Assembly: GCA_029882215.1 (NCBI GenBank)
Contig: JAOULC010000002.1
Location: forward strand, 111,005 to 175,004
DNA: 64,000 bases
From: Gammaproteobacteria bacterium
GTDB taxonomy: Bacteria > Pseudomonadota > Gammaproteobacteria > SZUA-229
Direction: 5' to 3'
Numbering within the stretch: the stretch's first letter is position 1; every line of letters starts with the position of its first letter. Under the pieces are notes generated by a model that was given only the letters and a program-made list of their open reading frames with translations, did no database searches and had not been told where the DNA came from. Positions 41,626 to 49,803 of the stretch are shown piece by piece. The translations under genes were made by a program, and so were the position numbers.

Positions 41626-41655
41626 AAAGGCAGTATGATTTATACTGCCTTTTTT
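41626..41655 (+). terminator. Rho-independent terminator of the chemoreceptor gene
   Basis: Perfect 11-bp stem AAAGGCAGTAT / ATACTGCCTTT at 41626-41652 with a 5-base loop, running into a T-tract. Confidence 0.9.
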
Positions 41656-41672
41656 ATGCCTAGAAGTCTGAT

Positions 41673-42455
41673 ATGTCTGAACAGTATGATACGCGATTTG
41701 GCGGTATAGCTCGCCTGTATGGCGTGAAAGAAGCATCAATAATCCGTTCGTTGCATGTTTGTGTGATTGGGATTGGTGGTGTGGGCTCCTGGGCCGCAGA
41801 AGCCTTAGCACGTTCAGGTATTGGTGAGATCACACTGATCGATCATGATGATATTTGTGAAACCAATATCAATCGTCAACTGCATTCTTTGACTGCAAGT
41901 CTTGGACAATCAAAAGTTGAAGTAATGGCTGAGCGTATCAGGCAAATTAACCCTGACTGCATTGTTCATGTGATTGATGACTTTATTACCCAGACGACGC
42001 TGCAAAAATACATGGACTTATCATTCGACTATGTCATCGATGCGATTGATAGCATCCGCTTTAAAGCGGCAATGATTTATTATTGCCGGCGTAATAAGAT
42101 ACCGGTTATTACCACAGGCGGTGCAGGTGGTTTAACCGATCCGACGCAGATAACGGTTAAAGATCTGAGTAAAACGGTGAAAGACCCGCTGGCTGCCAAG
42201 GTGCGTTCCACATTGCGGCGTGAATATAACTTCACTAAAAATGTAAAACGCTCATTTGGGGTAGAGTGTGTGTTTTCTCCGCAGGAACAGGTGTACCCTA
42301 AGCCCGATGGCTCAGTTAGTCAGGAAAAACCGGGAGTGAAAGGAACAACTCTGGATTGTAGTATGGGGTTCGGAGCTTCTAGTTGTGTGACAGCTGTTTT
42401 TGGTTTTGCTGCTGTCTCGAGAGTGATAGAGAAAACCCTGCTAAAAAAACGCTAG
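41673..42455 (+). CDS. tcdA: tRNA threonylcarbamoyladenosine dehydratase TcdA
   Basis: E1-like ATP-dependent enzyme (CsdL/YgdL) that cyclises t6A37 to ct6A37 in tRNAs reading ANN codons. The 260-residue product has the Rossmann loop VIGIGGVGSWAAEALARSGIG, the ATP-contact ETNINRQLHS, DAIDSIRFKAAMI, and the C-terminal segment FGASSCVTAVFGFAA. No csdA/csdE sulfur-transfer partners adjoin. The ATG at 41673 lies 17 bases beyond the chemoreceptor terminator, so its promoter is within the end of that gene or immediately at the hairpin. Confidence 0.93.
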   Translation: MSEQYDTRFGGIARLYGVKEASIIRSLHVCVIGIGGVGSWAAEALARSGIGEITLIDHDDICETNINRQLHSLTASLGQSKVEVMAERIRQINPDCIVHVIDDFITQTTLQKYMDLSFDYVIDAIDSIRFKAAMIYYCRRNKIPVITTGGAGGLTDPTQITVKDLSKTVKDPLAAKVRSTLRREYNFTKNVKRSFGVECVFSPQEQVYPKPDGSVSQEKPGVKGTTLDCSMGFGASSCVTAVFGFAAVSRVIEKTLLKKR

Positions 42456-42474
42456 CGAGTAGCAGTAATGCCGG

Positions 42475-42618
42475 TTAGTTATCGTTGCTGGCAATGGTGG
42501 GTGAAGATGTGGCAGTCACATCGCTTGTGGTGATGTTAAACTCACAGCTTGAAACCATGAGGATAACGGTCATAATGATGCCGTAAAGTACTGATTTTGA
42601 AGTGGCTATCTGCTGCAT
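42475..42618 (-). CDS. Very small lipoprotein, function unknown
   Basis: A 47-codon frame with a strong ribosome site (AAGGAAG a few bases before ATG) encodes an N-terminal hydrophobic segment and the lipobox MVSSC (Cys25). A 22-residue Ser/Thr-rich tail follows. This reads as a signal-peptidase-II substrate, anchored through the cysteine. It is divergent from the ECF sigma gene and convergent with tcdA. Small lipoproteins of this kind (entericidin-like in size) often belong to envelope-stress regulons. No homologue is recognised; it could also be a chance frame, though start, lipobox and ribosome site agree. Confidence 0.6.
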   Translation of the reverse strand: MQQIATSKSVLYGIIMTVILMVSSCEFNITTSDVTATSSPTIASNDN

Positions 42619-42745
42619 GGTCTTCCTTATTTATTTAAGAAGGCTAATTAAACGGCTGTGCTCTTTACTGTTATATTAAATATAGATTTTTTTGCTAAAA
42701 AAGCTGCTGGAATTCGATAAGCGGTTGATGGTGTTTTGTTGCCAT

Positions 42746-42773
42746 GGAACCCTAAAGCTTATTCATTCGTGTT
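42746..42773 (+). promoter_or_regulatory. ECF-type promoter of the sigma-factor gene
   Basis: GGAACC at 42746-42751, a 16-base spacer, and CGTGTT at 42768-42773. This is the layout of promoters read by ECF sigma factors (GGAAC at -35, CGT-type -10). It ends 10 bases before the sigma gene ATG, which fits autoregulation and leaves room for almost no 5' leader. Confidence 0.65.
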
Positions 42774-42783
42774 ATTGATATAA

Positions 42784-43353
42784 ATGACGAATATTTTAAA
42801 ATTTTTCTCAAACAAGCAGAGTCCGGATGAGTTTGAAGCCTTGCTTAAACCTCATGTTGGCTACTTGTATCGTGTCGCCTATCGTTTGACCAATCAGGCC
42901 GATGCAGCGGAAGACCTGCTGCAAGATGTCATGTTGCATTTTTATCCGAAATATCACGAGCTGAAGAAAATTGAAAACCTGAAGCCCTGGCTGGCCAGAT
43001 CACTGTATAACCTTTTTATTGATAATCTGAGAAAGAATAAACGCAACCCTGTGACGGATGCGCAGGACGACTCGGTGTTATCCGTTGTGATTGATCATGC
43101 GGTTGAACCTGAGCGTGAGACAGAGCAAACATTGATGCAAAGACGAATAAACGTATCGCTGGGTAAACTGAATGAAGATCAGCGTCAGGTAATAATGTTG
43201 CATGACATGGAAGGTTATACACTAACGGAGCTGGCTGACATCATGGCTACGCCTGTGGGGACATTAAAATCCCGGCTGCATAGGGCACGTGCCAGTGTCA
43301 GAGAGTCATTAGCGATGGAACCTTCTGAAACGCTAATGCGTGTTAAGGGTTAA
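42784..43353 (+). CDS. ECF-family RNA polymerase sigma factor
   Basis: The 189-residue product has the two domains of an extracytoplasmic-function sigma factor. Region 2 (about 20-95) contains YRLTNQADAAEDLLQDVMLH; region 4 (about 130-180) contains the helix-turn-helix YTLTELADIMATPVGTLKSR. Region 1 and 3 are absent, as expected. No Shine-Dalgarno site precedes the ATG, and the likely promoter ends 10 bases upstream, so the mRNA may be leaderless. The next gene encodes a zinc anti-sigma factor, so activity is probably released by a signal sensed in the envelope. Confidence 0.93.
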   Translation: MTNILKFFSNKQSPDEFEALLKPHVGYLYRVAYRLTNQADAAEDLLQDVMLHFYPKYHELKKIENLKPWLARSLYNLFIDNLRKNKRNPVTDAQDDSVLSVVIDHAVEPERETEQTLMQRRINVSLGKLNEDQRQVIMLHDMEGYTLTELADIMATPVGTLKSRLHRARASVRESLAMEPSETLMRVKG

Positions 43354-43363
43354 GAGGCAGATA

Positions 43364-44035
43364 ATGAAAAATTGTAAAATTGTACTGACAGAATTAGACG
43401 ATTTTCTTGATGGTGGGCTTAATCCAGTGCAGCATGATCAGCTGCAGTCGCATATTGCTGGCTGTAAAAGTTGTTATCAGGCCTGGCAACAGGAACTGCA
43501 ATTTCGTCAAGCATTACAAGATCAGGTTGTGCCAGCTCCCGCTTTTGGCCTGGAAGAACGCGCCTTTGCTAAAATACCCCGTCAGCAGCCTGCAAAGGCT
43601 AGGCGAAACACCTTTGCGGCAGGCTTTGCCGGTGCTATTGCTGCCGGGCTGATGATAATGACTGCAGCAAGCCTGTTCTTTAGTCCCGCTACAGAGCAAG
43701 CGATACCAGATATCACGCTATCACTGCATCAGAGCAAAAAGGTTAATATGGTGTTTGATGTGCCTGAAATGGTGGCAGATGCTACCTTTTCTATGAAAGT
43801 ACCTGCACATGTCGAGATCGCCGGTAAAACAGACTTGCATCAGATTGAATGGAAAACAGCACTGAAAAAAGGTAAAAATCAGCTTAGCTTGCCGATTGTG
43901 GCTAAGATCGCAGAATCGGGTGAGCTTGTTGCTGAAATAAGATATGGTAATCAGATAAAAAGATTTCGTATGAAACTGAATATTCTCCCTGCAGAGCAAG
44001 GGTCACTGGAAATCATTAAGCCGGGAGTGGTCTGA
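43364..44035 (+). CDS. Membrane anti-sigma factor with zinc-binding ZAS motif
   Basis: The 223-residue product should sequester the ECF sigma factor encoded upstream. The N-terminal cytoplasmic domain has H30-x3-C34-x2-C37 (SHIAGCKSCYQAW), the ZAS signature. One membrane segment lies at about residues 82-102 (AIAAGLMIMTAASLFF), followed by a periplasmic beta-rich domain with no recognised name. The ATG at 43364 is preferred over an upstream frame start inside the sigma gene because GAGGCAG precedes it. It starts 10 bases after the sigma stop and its stop is followed 3 bases later by the next gene, so the three form one operon. Confidence 0.88.
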   Translation: MKNCKIVLTELDDFLDGGLNPVQHDQLQSHIAGCKSCYQAWQQELQFRQALQDQVVPAPAFGLEERAFAKIPRQQPAKARRNTFAAGFAGAIAAGLMIMTAASLFFSPATEQAIPDITLSLHQSKKVNMVFDVPEMVADATFSMKVPAHVEIAGKTDLHQIEWKTALKKGKNQLSLPIVAKIAESGELVAEIRYGNQIKRFRMKLNILPAEQGSLEIIKPGVV

Positions 44036-44038
44036 CAG

Positions 44039-44521
44039 ATGAAAATCGTTTTGCAAAAAGCTGGTCTAAAGGCTTTACTGGTACTGAGTGTTTGTTATCA
44101 GGCTGATTTGATAGCAGCCGAGATCGAACTTGATGAAATTACCATGCAGGTTCTTGAAAGGCATGATGAACAGTCCGGTATCAATCAGCTGAGCCTGCCT
44201 GCCGATTTGCAGCTGATTATTGATGCCGCAGAGCATGAAACAAATACAACAGAAAATGAAAAAGAAGAGTCAGCTAAAGAGCAGGACAGTGATGAAAGCT
44301 CCAAAGACAGCCATGAAGAAGAGTCTGTCGAATCAAAAGAGACTGAAGATCATTCTGAGATAGAAAAACCAGAAGAGCCGAAGGAGCCGGAATCACCAGA
44401 AGAACCACAGGAGCCGGAATCACCAGAAGAACCGCAGGAGCCAGAGGAACCACAGGAACCCGAATCGCCAGAAGAACCACAGGAACCACAGGAACCAGAG
44501 TCGCCGGAAGATCCACATTAA
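44039..44521 (+). CDS. Exported acidic protein with C-terminal Glu/Pro-rich repeats
   Basis: The 160-residue product starts with a probable signal peptide (LKALLVLSVCYQADLIAAE), then a short ordered region (LDEITMQVLERHDEQSG and LPADLQLIIDAAEHE). An acidic Ser/Glu/Lys stretch follows, and the last 50 residues are repeats of PEEPQEP and ESPEEPQEP. Net charge is strongly negative. The repeat tail is probably an extended rod or polyproline-like spacer in the periplasm or at the surface. It is translationally close to the anti-sigma gene (3-base gap), so it is likely regulated by the ECF sigma factor. No known function. Confidence 0.8.
   Translation: MKIVLQKAGLKALLVLSVCYQADLIAAEIELDEITMQVLERHDEQSGINQLSLPADLQLIIDAAEHETNTTENEKEESAKEQDSDESSKDSHEEESVESKETEDHSEIEKPEEPKEPESPEEPQEPESPEEPQEPEEPQEPESPEEPQEPQEPESPEDPH
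44369..44516 (+). repeat. Imperfect tandem repeats coding for the Glu/Pro-rich tail
   Basis: Repeated units built from CCAGAAGAACCACAGGAGCC-like blocks, with variants, encode PEEPQEP/ESPEEPQEP. Third-codon-position differences between copies show the array is not a very recent expansion. Such arrays often vary in copy number among strains. Confidence 0.8.
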
Positions 44522-44635
44522 ATCCAGATGGCAGCTATGAAGCAGGTAATAATTTGTCTTTTGAGATAAATCTTTTGTCACTGTTGAGGCTGTGTTAACC
44601 TTAATGTGCGCGAATAATGAAGGTTGCTCAGGTTT

Positions 44636-45943
44636 GTGTTAGACATAAAAAATTTATTGGTCATCATTTTATTGGGACTCATTGGCTTCGTTGCAACACC
44701 GGTTTCACTGGCTGCGGAAACGACACAAAATAAAATAAAAAAACCAGAAGCCGGGCAATATACTCAACAGCTGGCTTACTATTTGCAAAAAGAGCAGGAA
44801 AATCATTCTGATCCGCTGGTCACCTATAATCTGGGTGTTATTTTTTACAAATTAAAACAATACCCGCAAGCTAAAGTCCGCTTCCAAAAACTACTCTCAG
44901 TAGATGCTTATCATTTAGTTGCTAAATATAATCTTGGTCTGGTTGCCTATAAATCGGGTGATACTAAAAAAGCCATCCAGTGGTTCAGAGAAATTTCTGC
45001 GCACACACATCCATTCAAATCATCTGACAGTATTATAAAGCTGGCAAAGGTACAGTTAGATAAATTAAGTCAAAGTGATATTGTCATAAATAAAAAGAAG
45101 ACTGTACGGGCATTAAATAATTATCTGTTCGCCTATTATGGTTATGATGATCACTTGATTGACCCTATCGGTAATGTTATTACCGGGGATGATTTTTTGA
45201 ATATTTACGCATTGCATACTTTTACGTTTGATAATGCGGCACTGGAAGGTATAAGCTGGAAGTTTGATGTTTATTCAAAAGATTATAGCGACTTAAATGG
45301 TTATGATTACAACGTTATTGGCACTGACTTCGGTAAACAGCTGGTCAGAAAAAACTGGCGTCACAGTCTGCGGGTCAGACTGGATAAAAGCACTTATGGC
45401 GCTACAGATTATCAGTCTGCCACACGTCTGGAATTAAAAACACAATACGTGCTGTCAGCGCATAAAGCCTCCGTACATTACAGGTATTACGATATTACTT
45501 CTGATAATGTGTTGTATGATGCTTATGAGGGAAACCGTCAGCAGCTGGGGTTTATTTATACACGAGTGATTAAACCACACAGACTTAAATTAACGCTTGA
45601 ATTTGAAGACAATGACAGGGCTGATGATAAAACATTAGGGGTGGTGAATCAGAGTTATTCTGCGTCGCGTAGCAAGATGAAATTTGACTGGTCATACCAG
45701 TTTAATGCTAGCTGGAAAAGCAGTCTGAGTTATGAACACAATAGTACTCGTTATAATGATATGAACAGTGCCGGAATAGTGCGGGATGAAACACTGGCTG
45801 GCAGCCAGGCCCGCTTAAAATACCGCTTACAAAAAAACTGGTGGTTGGTATCAGATTTAGCGTATACGGATAATGTCTCAAATATTGCTCAATACAGCTA
45901 TACAAGAAGTGTGATGCGCGTTGGCATTAATGGCAGCTTTTAA
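44636..45943 (+). CDS. TPR plus outer-membrane beta-barrel protein (SlaM-like architecture)
   Basis: The roughly 435-residue product has a signal peptide (LLVIILLGLIGFVATPVSLA), then two or three TPR units (about 50-150: PLVTYNLGVIFYKLKQYPQA and VAKYNLGLVAYKSGDTKKA). A C-terminal half of alternating aromatic beta strands ends in GSF, typical of an outer-membrane barrel. TPR followed by a barrel of about 280 residues recalls surface-lipoprotein assembly modulators (SlaM) and PelB-type porins, but I cannot confirm either. GTG at 44636 is chosen over TTG at 44624 for spacing to the GAAGG site. It may export or anchor products of the ECF locus. Confidence 0.75.
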   Translation: MLDIKNLLVIILLGLIGFVATPVSLAAETTQNKIKKPEAGQYTQQLAYYLQKEQENHSDPLVTYNLGVIFYKLKQYPQAKVRFQKLLSVDAYHLVAKYNLGLVAYKSGDTKKAIQWFREISAHTHPFKSSDSIIKLAKVQLDKLSQSDIVINKKKTVRALNNYLFAYYGYDDHLIDPIGNVITGDDFLNIYALHTFTFDNAALEGISWKFDVYSKDYSDLNGYDYNVIGTDFGKQLVRKNWRHSLRVRLDKSTYGATDYQSATRLELKTQYVLSAHKASVHYRYYDITSDNVLYDAYEGNRQQLGFIYTRVIKPHRLKLTLEFEDNDRADDKTLGVVNQSYSASRSKMKFDWSYQFNASWKSSLSYEHNSTRYNDMNSAGIVRDETLAGSQARLKYRLQKNWWLVSDLAYTDNVSNIAQYSYTRSVMRVGINGSF

Positions 45944-46025
45944 GCTGTCTTACGGCTTTCAGATAGGTGATTTTCTAAAAGTTTGTTACATTAGCTCCTC
46001 GATTTAAAAACATACTAAATACACT

Positions 46026-46685
46026 ATGCGTGAAGTTGTCGTTCTAGTACATGGCTTATGGAAAACCGGTAGTGATATGTGGCGGCTGCGGCAGCGGCTG
46101 GAAAAGGCGGGTTACGAATGTCACAAATTCAGCTATCAGAGCCTGAGACACAGCCCCGAAGAAAATGCCCGGCGTTTACATCGGCTGGTCTCATCCATCG
46201 ATGCCCGGGTTATTCACTTTGTCTGTCATAGTCTGGGCGGTATCGTCTTACTGCGTTATTTTGATTTACACCCGAGTTTAATCAGGGGGCGTGTTGTTTT
46301 GCTGGGCTCACCAGTAAATGGCAGCCAGGTTGCGCAACGTTTATCAAAACACTGGTATTCACGCTGGCTAATCGGTCGTAGCGGTACCGATGGCCTGTTA
46401 GCCGGCGGACCAGTGTGGAACAGCTGGCGTGATATTGGCGTTATTGCCGGCACCATGCCGGTTGGTATCGGGCTGCTGTCTGGCCGCTTAGAATCACCAC
46501 ATGACGGCACTGTCAGCGTTAGTGAAACGGTTCTGCAGGGGGCGACGGATTTCATTACTCTGCCGGTCACACACACCGGCTTGTTGTATTCATCAAGCGC
46601 TTCTCAACAGACCATCACTTTTCTCAGATCCGGTAAATTTGGTGATGAAGCGGGTAACTTCTTACTTGAATCCGAACCCACCTGA
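46026..46685 (+). CDS. Alpha/beta-hydrolase, lipase/esterase-like
   Basis: The 219-residue product resembles small triacylglycerol-lipase-like hydrolases. VVLVHGLWKTG forms the oxyanion-hole strand, the nucleophile elbow is CHSLGG (Ser in a variant of GxSxG), the acid is probably Asp in SPHDGTVSV, and the catalytic His is in VTHTGLL. No signal peptide is seen, so it is probably cytoplasmic. It stands alone between the beta-barrel gene and the yebC remnant. Substrate is unknown. Confidence 0.82.
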   Translation: MREVVVLVHGLWKTGSDMWRLRQRLEKAGYECHKFSYQSLRHSPEENARRLHRLVSSIDARVIHFVCHSLGGIVLLRYFDLHPSLIRGRVVLLGSPVNGSQVAQRLSKHWYSRWLIGRSGTDGLLAGGPVWNSWRDIGVIAGTMPVGIGLLSGRLESPHDGTVSVSETVLQGATDFITLPVTHTGLLYSSSASQQTITFLRSGKFGDEAGNFLLESEPT

Positions 46686-46780
46686 GAGAAGCTCTTAAGC
46701 CGTTTCAAATAAATGAGAGAATCTCTCAATTCACTACCCTGAGATGTTAAAATCTGCCAGTATCACTATTGAGATTGAGT

Positions 46781-47071
46781 ATGGTGACTCACAGTAAATG
46801 GGCAAATTTTAAGCAGTGACTGACATCTGCGGATAAAAAACGTGCCCAAATATTTACCAACTGATTCGAAAATCACTATAGCGACAGATACCGGTGGTGA
46901 CGTGATGTGGCGATTACCCCGTCAAAGCTGATAATATGTTGTCTTTGAATTCGATGACGCTGAAAAACTCTCAAATTCATCGGCATACTTGGATATCTTG
47001 ATGGTGCCTCAGATGTCTATACCAATGCCGGCTTCAGCGATGAAGTCATGGCGCAATTAAACGGGGTTTAA
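46781..47071 (+). pseudogene. yebC: Decayed yebC (TACO1-family translational regulator) remnant
   Basis: Starting at ATG 46781 the frame reads MVTHSKWANFKQ then a stop, matching the YebC N-terminus (M-x-x-HSKWANIK). Downstream segments in shifting frames read ADKKRAQIFTN, LIRKITIA after a one-base shift, FEFDDAEKLSNSS, and finally DVYTNAGFSDEVMAQL just before TAA at 47069, which is the YebC C-terminus. Only about 290 bases remain of a gene normally near 740, so stop codons, frameshifts and a large internal deletion are all present. It occupies the canonical yebC slot 3 bases before ruvC. Confidence 0.85.
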
Positions 47072-47074
47072 GCT

Positions 47075-47590
47075 TTGATTCGTATTATCGGGATTGATCC
47101 CGGCTCACGCTTTACCGGCTTTGGTATTATTGAAAGCGATGGCATGAAAAGCCGGTATATTCACAGTGGCTTTATTAAAGTGCAGGGTCAAGAGCAGCCG
47201 GAAAAGCTGGGTTATATTTTTACTGAGGTCAGCTCGATTATCCAGCAATGGCAGCCTGAGATTATGGCGATTGAGCAGGTGTTTGTGGGCAAAAATGTTG
47301 ATTCGGCCATGAAACTGGGGCAGGCAAGAGGCGCGGCTATCTGTGCCGGAGTCAATGCAGGATTGCCGGTGGGTGAGTATTCGCCCCGCACGATAAAAAA
47401 AGCCGTTGTTGGTCGTGGTGCTGCTGATAAGGCTCAGATGCAGGAAATGATGCGGATTATTTTGAAGCTGAGTGAGAAATTACAATCCGATGAAGCCGAT
47501 GCACTGGCCGTAGCACTCTGTCATGCGCACAGCAACACACGGCTGGGGCAAATTCATAAACAAATTAAAAAAACAGGAGCAGGCTGGTGA
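47075..47590 (+). CDS. ruvC: Holliday junction resolvase RuvC
   Basis: Dimeric Mg-dependent endonuclease that cuts Holliday junctions after RuvAB branch migration. The start is TTG at 47075, giving MIRIIGIDPGSRFTGFGII, the usual N-terminus; no in-frame ATG fits. Catalytic acids are Asp in GIDPGSR, Glu in AIEQVFVGKN and the two Asp in SDEADALAVALCHAH. The 171-residue length is normal. It begins 3 bases after the yebC remnant and overlaps ruvA by 4 bases (TGGTGA), showing the ancestral yebC-ruvC-ruvA-ruvB order. Confidence 0.95.
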   Translation: MIRIIGIDPGSRFTGFGIIESDGMKSRYIHSGFIKVQGQEQPEKLGYIFTEVSSIIQQWQPEIMAIEQVFVGKNVDSAMKLGQARGAAICAGVNAGLPVGEYSPRTIKKAVVGRGAADKAQMQEMMRIILKLSEKLQSDEADALAVALCHAHSNTRLGQIHKQIKKTGAGW

Positions 47591-48192
47591 TCGGTCGACT
47601 GAGCGGGCAATTAATACAAAAACAACCACCCGAATTACTGATTGATGTGAACGGCGTGGGTTATGAAGTCTCTGCACCCATGTCGACGTTTTATGTCTTG
47701 CCAGAACTGGGAGAAATCATTTCGCTGCATACTCATTTGGTGGTGCGTGAAGATGCGCAGCTGTTATACGGCTTTGCGACTGAGTCCGAGCGCAGATTAT
47801 TTCGTATCCTGATAAAAATAAACGGTGTTGGACCCAAACTGGCGATCACCATACTATCGGGAATCGCCGCTGATGACTTTATTCGCTGCATACATGATGG
47901 TGACTCGGCTGCTTTAGTACGCTTGCCCGGTATCGGTAAAAAAACGGCGGAAAGGCTGATTGTAGAACTAAATGATAAAGTGGCTGCTGAAGATGAATCG
48001 ATCAGTGCAGCAGGTACTGCCGGCATGATGGCAAACCTGCCGCTGCAAAGCCCGGTTGCTGATGCAGTCAGTGCCTTAATCTCGCTGGGTTATAAACCCA
48101 ATGATGCATCCAAAATGGTGCGCAGTATTGAAACAGAAGGCCTTAACGCCGAAGAAATCATTCGATTGTCGCTACAGGGGTTGTCTAAATAA
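47587..48192 (+). CDS. ruvA: Holliday junction branch-migration protein RuvA
   Basis: Tetrameric DNA-binding protein that holds the four-way junction for RuvB. The 201-residue product starts at GTG (MIGRLSGQLIQKQPPELLID), has the OB-fold domain I, helix-hairpin-helix motifs in domain II (INGVGPKLAITILSGI and LPGIGKKTAERLIVEL), and the C-terminal domain III (ADAVSALISLGYKPNDASKM) that contacts RuvB. It overlaps ruvC by 4 bases and abuts ruvB. Complete. Confidence 0.96.
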   Translation: MIGRLSGQLIQKQPPELLIDVNGVGYEVSAPMSTFYVLPELGEIISLHTHLVVREDAQLLYGFATESERRLFRILIKINGVGPKLAITILSGIAADDFIRCIHDGDSAALVRLPGIGKKTAERLIVELNDKVAAEDESISAAGTAGMMANLPLQSPVADAVSALISLGYKPNDASKMVRSIETEGLNAEEIIRLSLQGLSK

Positions 48193-49239
48193 ATGGACGA
48201 GGTAAGAGTCATTTCTGCAGAAGCTGTGTCGTCAGATGAAATAACGATAGATCGCGCCATCCGGCCCAAATTATTAACCGATTATGTTGGTCAGCCCGGT
48301 GTTAATGAGCAGCTGGAGATCTACATTCCGGCTGCTAAAAAACGTGAGGAAGCACTGGATCATTGTCTGATTTTTGGTCCGCCTGGTCTGGGAAAAACGA
48401 CACTGTCGCATATTATTGCCAATGAAATGGGTGTGAACCTGCGCCAGACATCGGGTCCTGTGCTGGAAAAGCCGGGTGATCTCGCTGCTTTATTAACCAA
48501 CCTGGAACCTCACGATGTTTTATTTATTGATGAAATACATCGCCTGAGTCCGGTGGTCGAAGAAATACTTTACCCAGCATTAGAAGATTTTCAGCTGGAT
48601 ATTATTATCGGTGAGGGCCCGGCTGCGCGTTCCATTAAACTGGATTTGCCGCCTTTCACACTGGTCGGCGCAACAACTCGTGCGGGTGCACTGACTTCCC
48701 CGTTACGTGACCGGTTTGGCATTGTTTTACGCTTAGAGTTTTATAATACAACCGACCTGACTTCAATTGTGAAGCGTTCAGCTAAGATCCTGAATGTGGA
48801 AATGGATGACAACGGCGCAGTTGAAGTAGCAAGACGAGCCAGAGGCACACCAAGAATCGCTAACCGTCTTCTGCGCCGGGTAAGAGACTATGCGGAAGTC
48901 AAAGCCGATGGCATCGTCACCGCTGAGGTCGCCAGTAATGCACTGGATATGATCAACGTGGATAAACACGGTTTTGATCATATGGATCAAAAGCTGATGC
49001 TAACTATAATTGAAAAATTTGATGGCGGTCCGGTTGGGGTTGAAAATCTGGCTGCGGCGATTGGTGAAGAAAAAGACACGATTGAAGATGTGCTGGAACC
49101 CTATCTGATTCAGCAGGGTTTTTTAATGCGTACACCGAGAGGGCGTATGGCTACAGGAAACGCGTATGCACATTTTGGTTTAAAGCGACCGGCAAATGAG
49201 AAAAATAATGATGAAGACGAGTCTTTATTCGATGAATGA
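48193..49239 (+). CDS. ruvB: Holliday junction branch-migration ATPase RuvB
   Basis: Hexameric AAA+ motor for branch migration. The 348-residue product has Walker [13 protein letters not shown], Walker [13 protein letters not shown], sensor 1 [18 protein letters not shown], and the C-terminal winged helix with [20 protein letters not shown]. The start codon directly follows the ruvA stop. It ends the ruvCAB operon; ybgC begins 90 bases later. Confidence 0.97.
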   Translation: MDEVRVISAEAVSSDEITIDRAIRPKLLTDYVGQPGVNEQLEIYIPAAKKREEALDHCLIFGPPGLGKTTLSHIIANEMGVNLRQTSGPVLEKPGDLAALLTNLEPHDVLFIDEIHRLSPVVEEILYPALEDFQLDIIIGEGPAARSIKLDLPPFTLVGATTRAGALTSPLRDRFGIVLRLEFYNTTDLTSIVKRSAKILNVEMDDNGAVEVARRARGTPRIANRLLRRVRDYAEVKADGIVTAEVASNALDMINVDKHGFDHMDQKLMLTIIEKFDGGPVGVENLAAAIGEEKDTIEDVLEPYLIQQGFLMRTPRGRMATGNAYAHFGLKRPANEKNNDEDESLFDE

Positions 49240-49329
49240 TAGTGCTTTGCCCTGCGCATCATCTTTATAATAGTGAACAATCACACGCCGATGGAAAGAA
49301 CTATAAAAATGCTTTTACATGAGATTTAA

Positions 49330-49749
49330 ATGAAATTTTGCTGGCCAATAAGAGTCTATTATGAGGATACCGATGCTGGCGGTGTGGTATATCACGCAAC
49401 CTATCTGAATTTTTTTGAACGGGCGCGCACAGAATTTTTGCGACAGCTTGGTTTTGAGCAGGATCAGTTAATCAGTGAATCGGATATGATATTTGCAGTA
49501 CGCAGTATTAATGTGGATTACCTTAAGCCAGCTGTTTTTAACGATGCATTATCTGTTGTAACAGAAGTTACAGAGATAAAAAAAGCCAGTCTGATGTTTC
49601 AGCAAGGAATTTACCGGGTAAAAGATAACAGATTGCTGTGTCAGGTAAGCTGTAAAGTGGCCAGTATACAAGCCAGTCAGATGAAGCCGGTGGCGATTCC
49701 GGGCAATATTGTCAGTGCATTAAAAACAGCAAATGATAACCGTGCATAA
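49330..49749 (+). CDS. ybgC: Acyl-CoA thioesterase YbgC (Tol-Pal associated)
   Basis: Hotdog-fold 4-hydroxybenzoyl-CoA thioesterase family enzyme of 139 residues. The active-site segment YEDTDAGGVVYHATYLNFFE holds the catalytic Asp and the helix that covers the acyl-CoA. E. coli YbgC hydrolyses short-chain acyl-CoA and associates with phospholipid enzymes. It heads the ybgC-tolQRAB-pal-cpoB cluster, as in most gammaproteobacteria. Confidence 0.93.
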   Translation: MKFCWPIRVYYEDTDAGGVVYHATYLNFFERARTEFLRQLGFEQDQLISESDMIFAVRSINVDYLKPAVFNDALSVVTEVTEIKKASLMFQQGIYRVKDNRLLCQVSCKVASIQASQMKPVAIPGNIVSALKTANDNRA

Positions 49750-49803
49750 AACAGAATGTGAGCAGCGTAATGAAAAAAATTTACAAATTAAAGGGGGCAG
49801 TCT

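Noticed and set aside
44274..44516. 80-codon - strand frame opposite the Glu/Pro repeats
   Set aside because: It is a mirror of the repetitive GAA/CCA codons and has no ribosome site.
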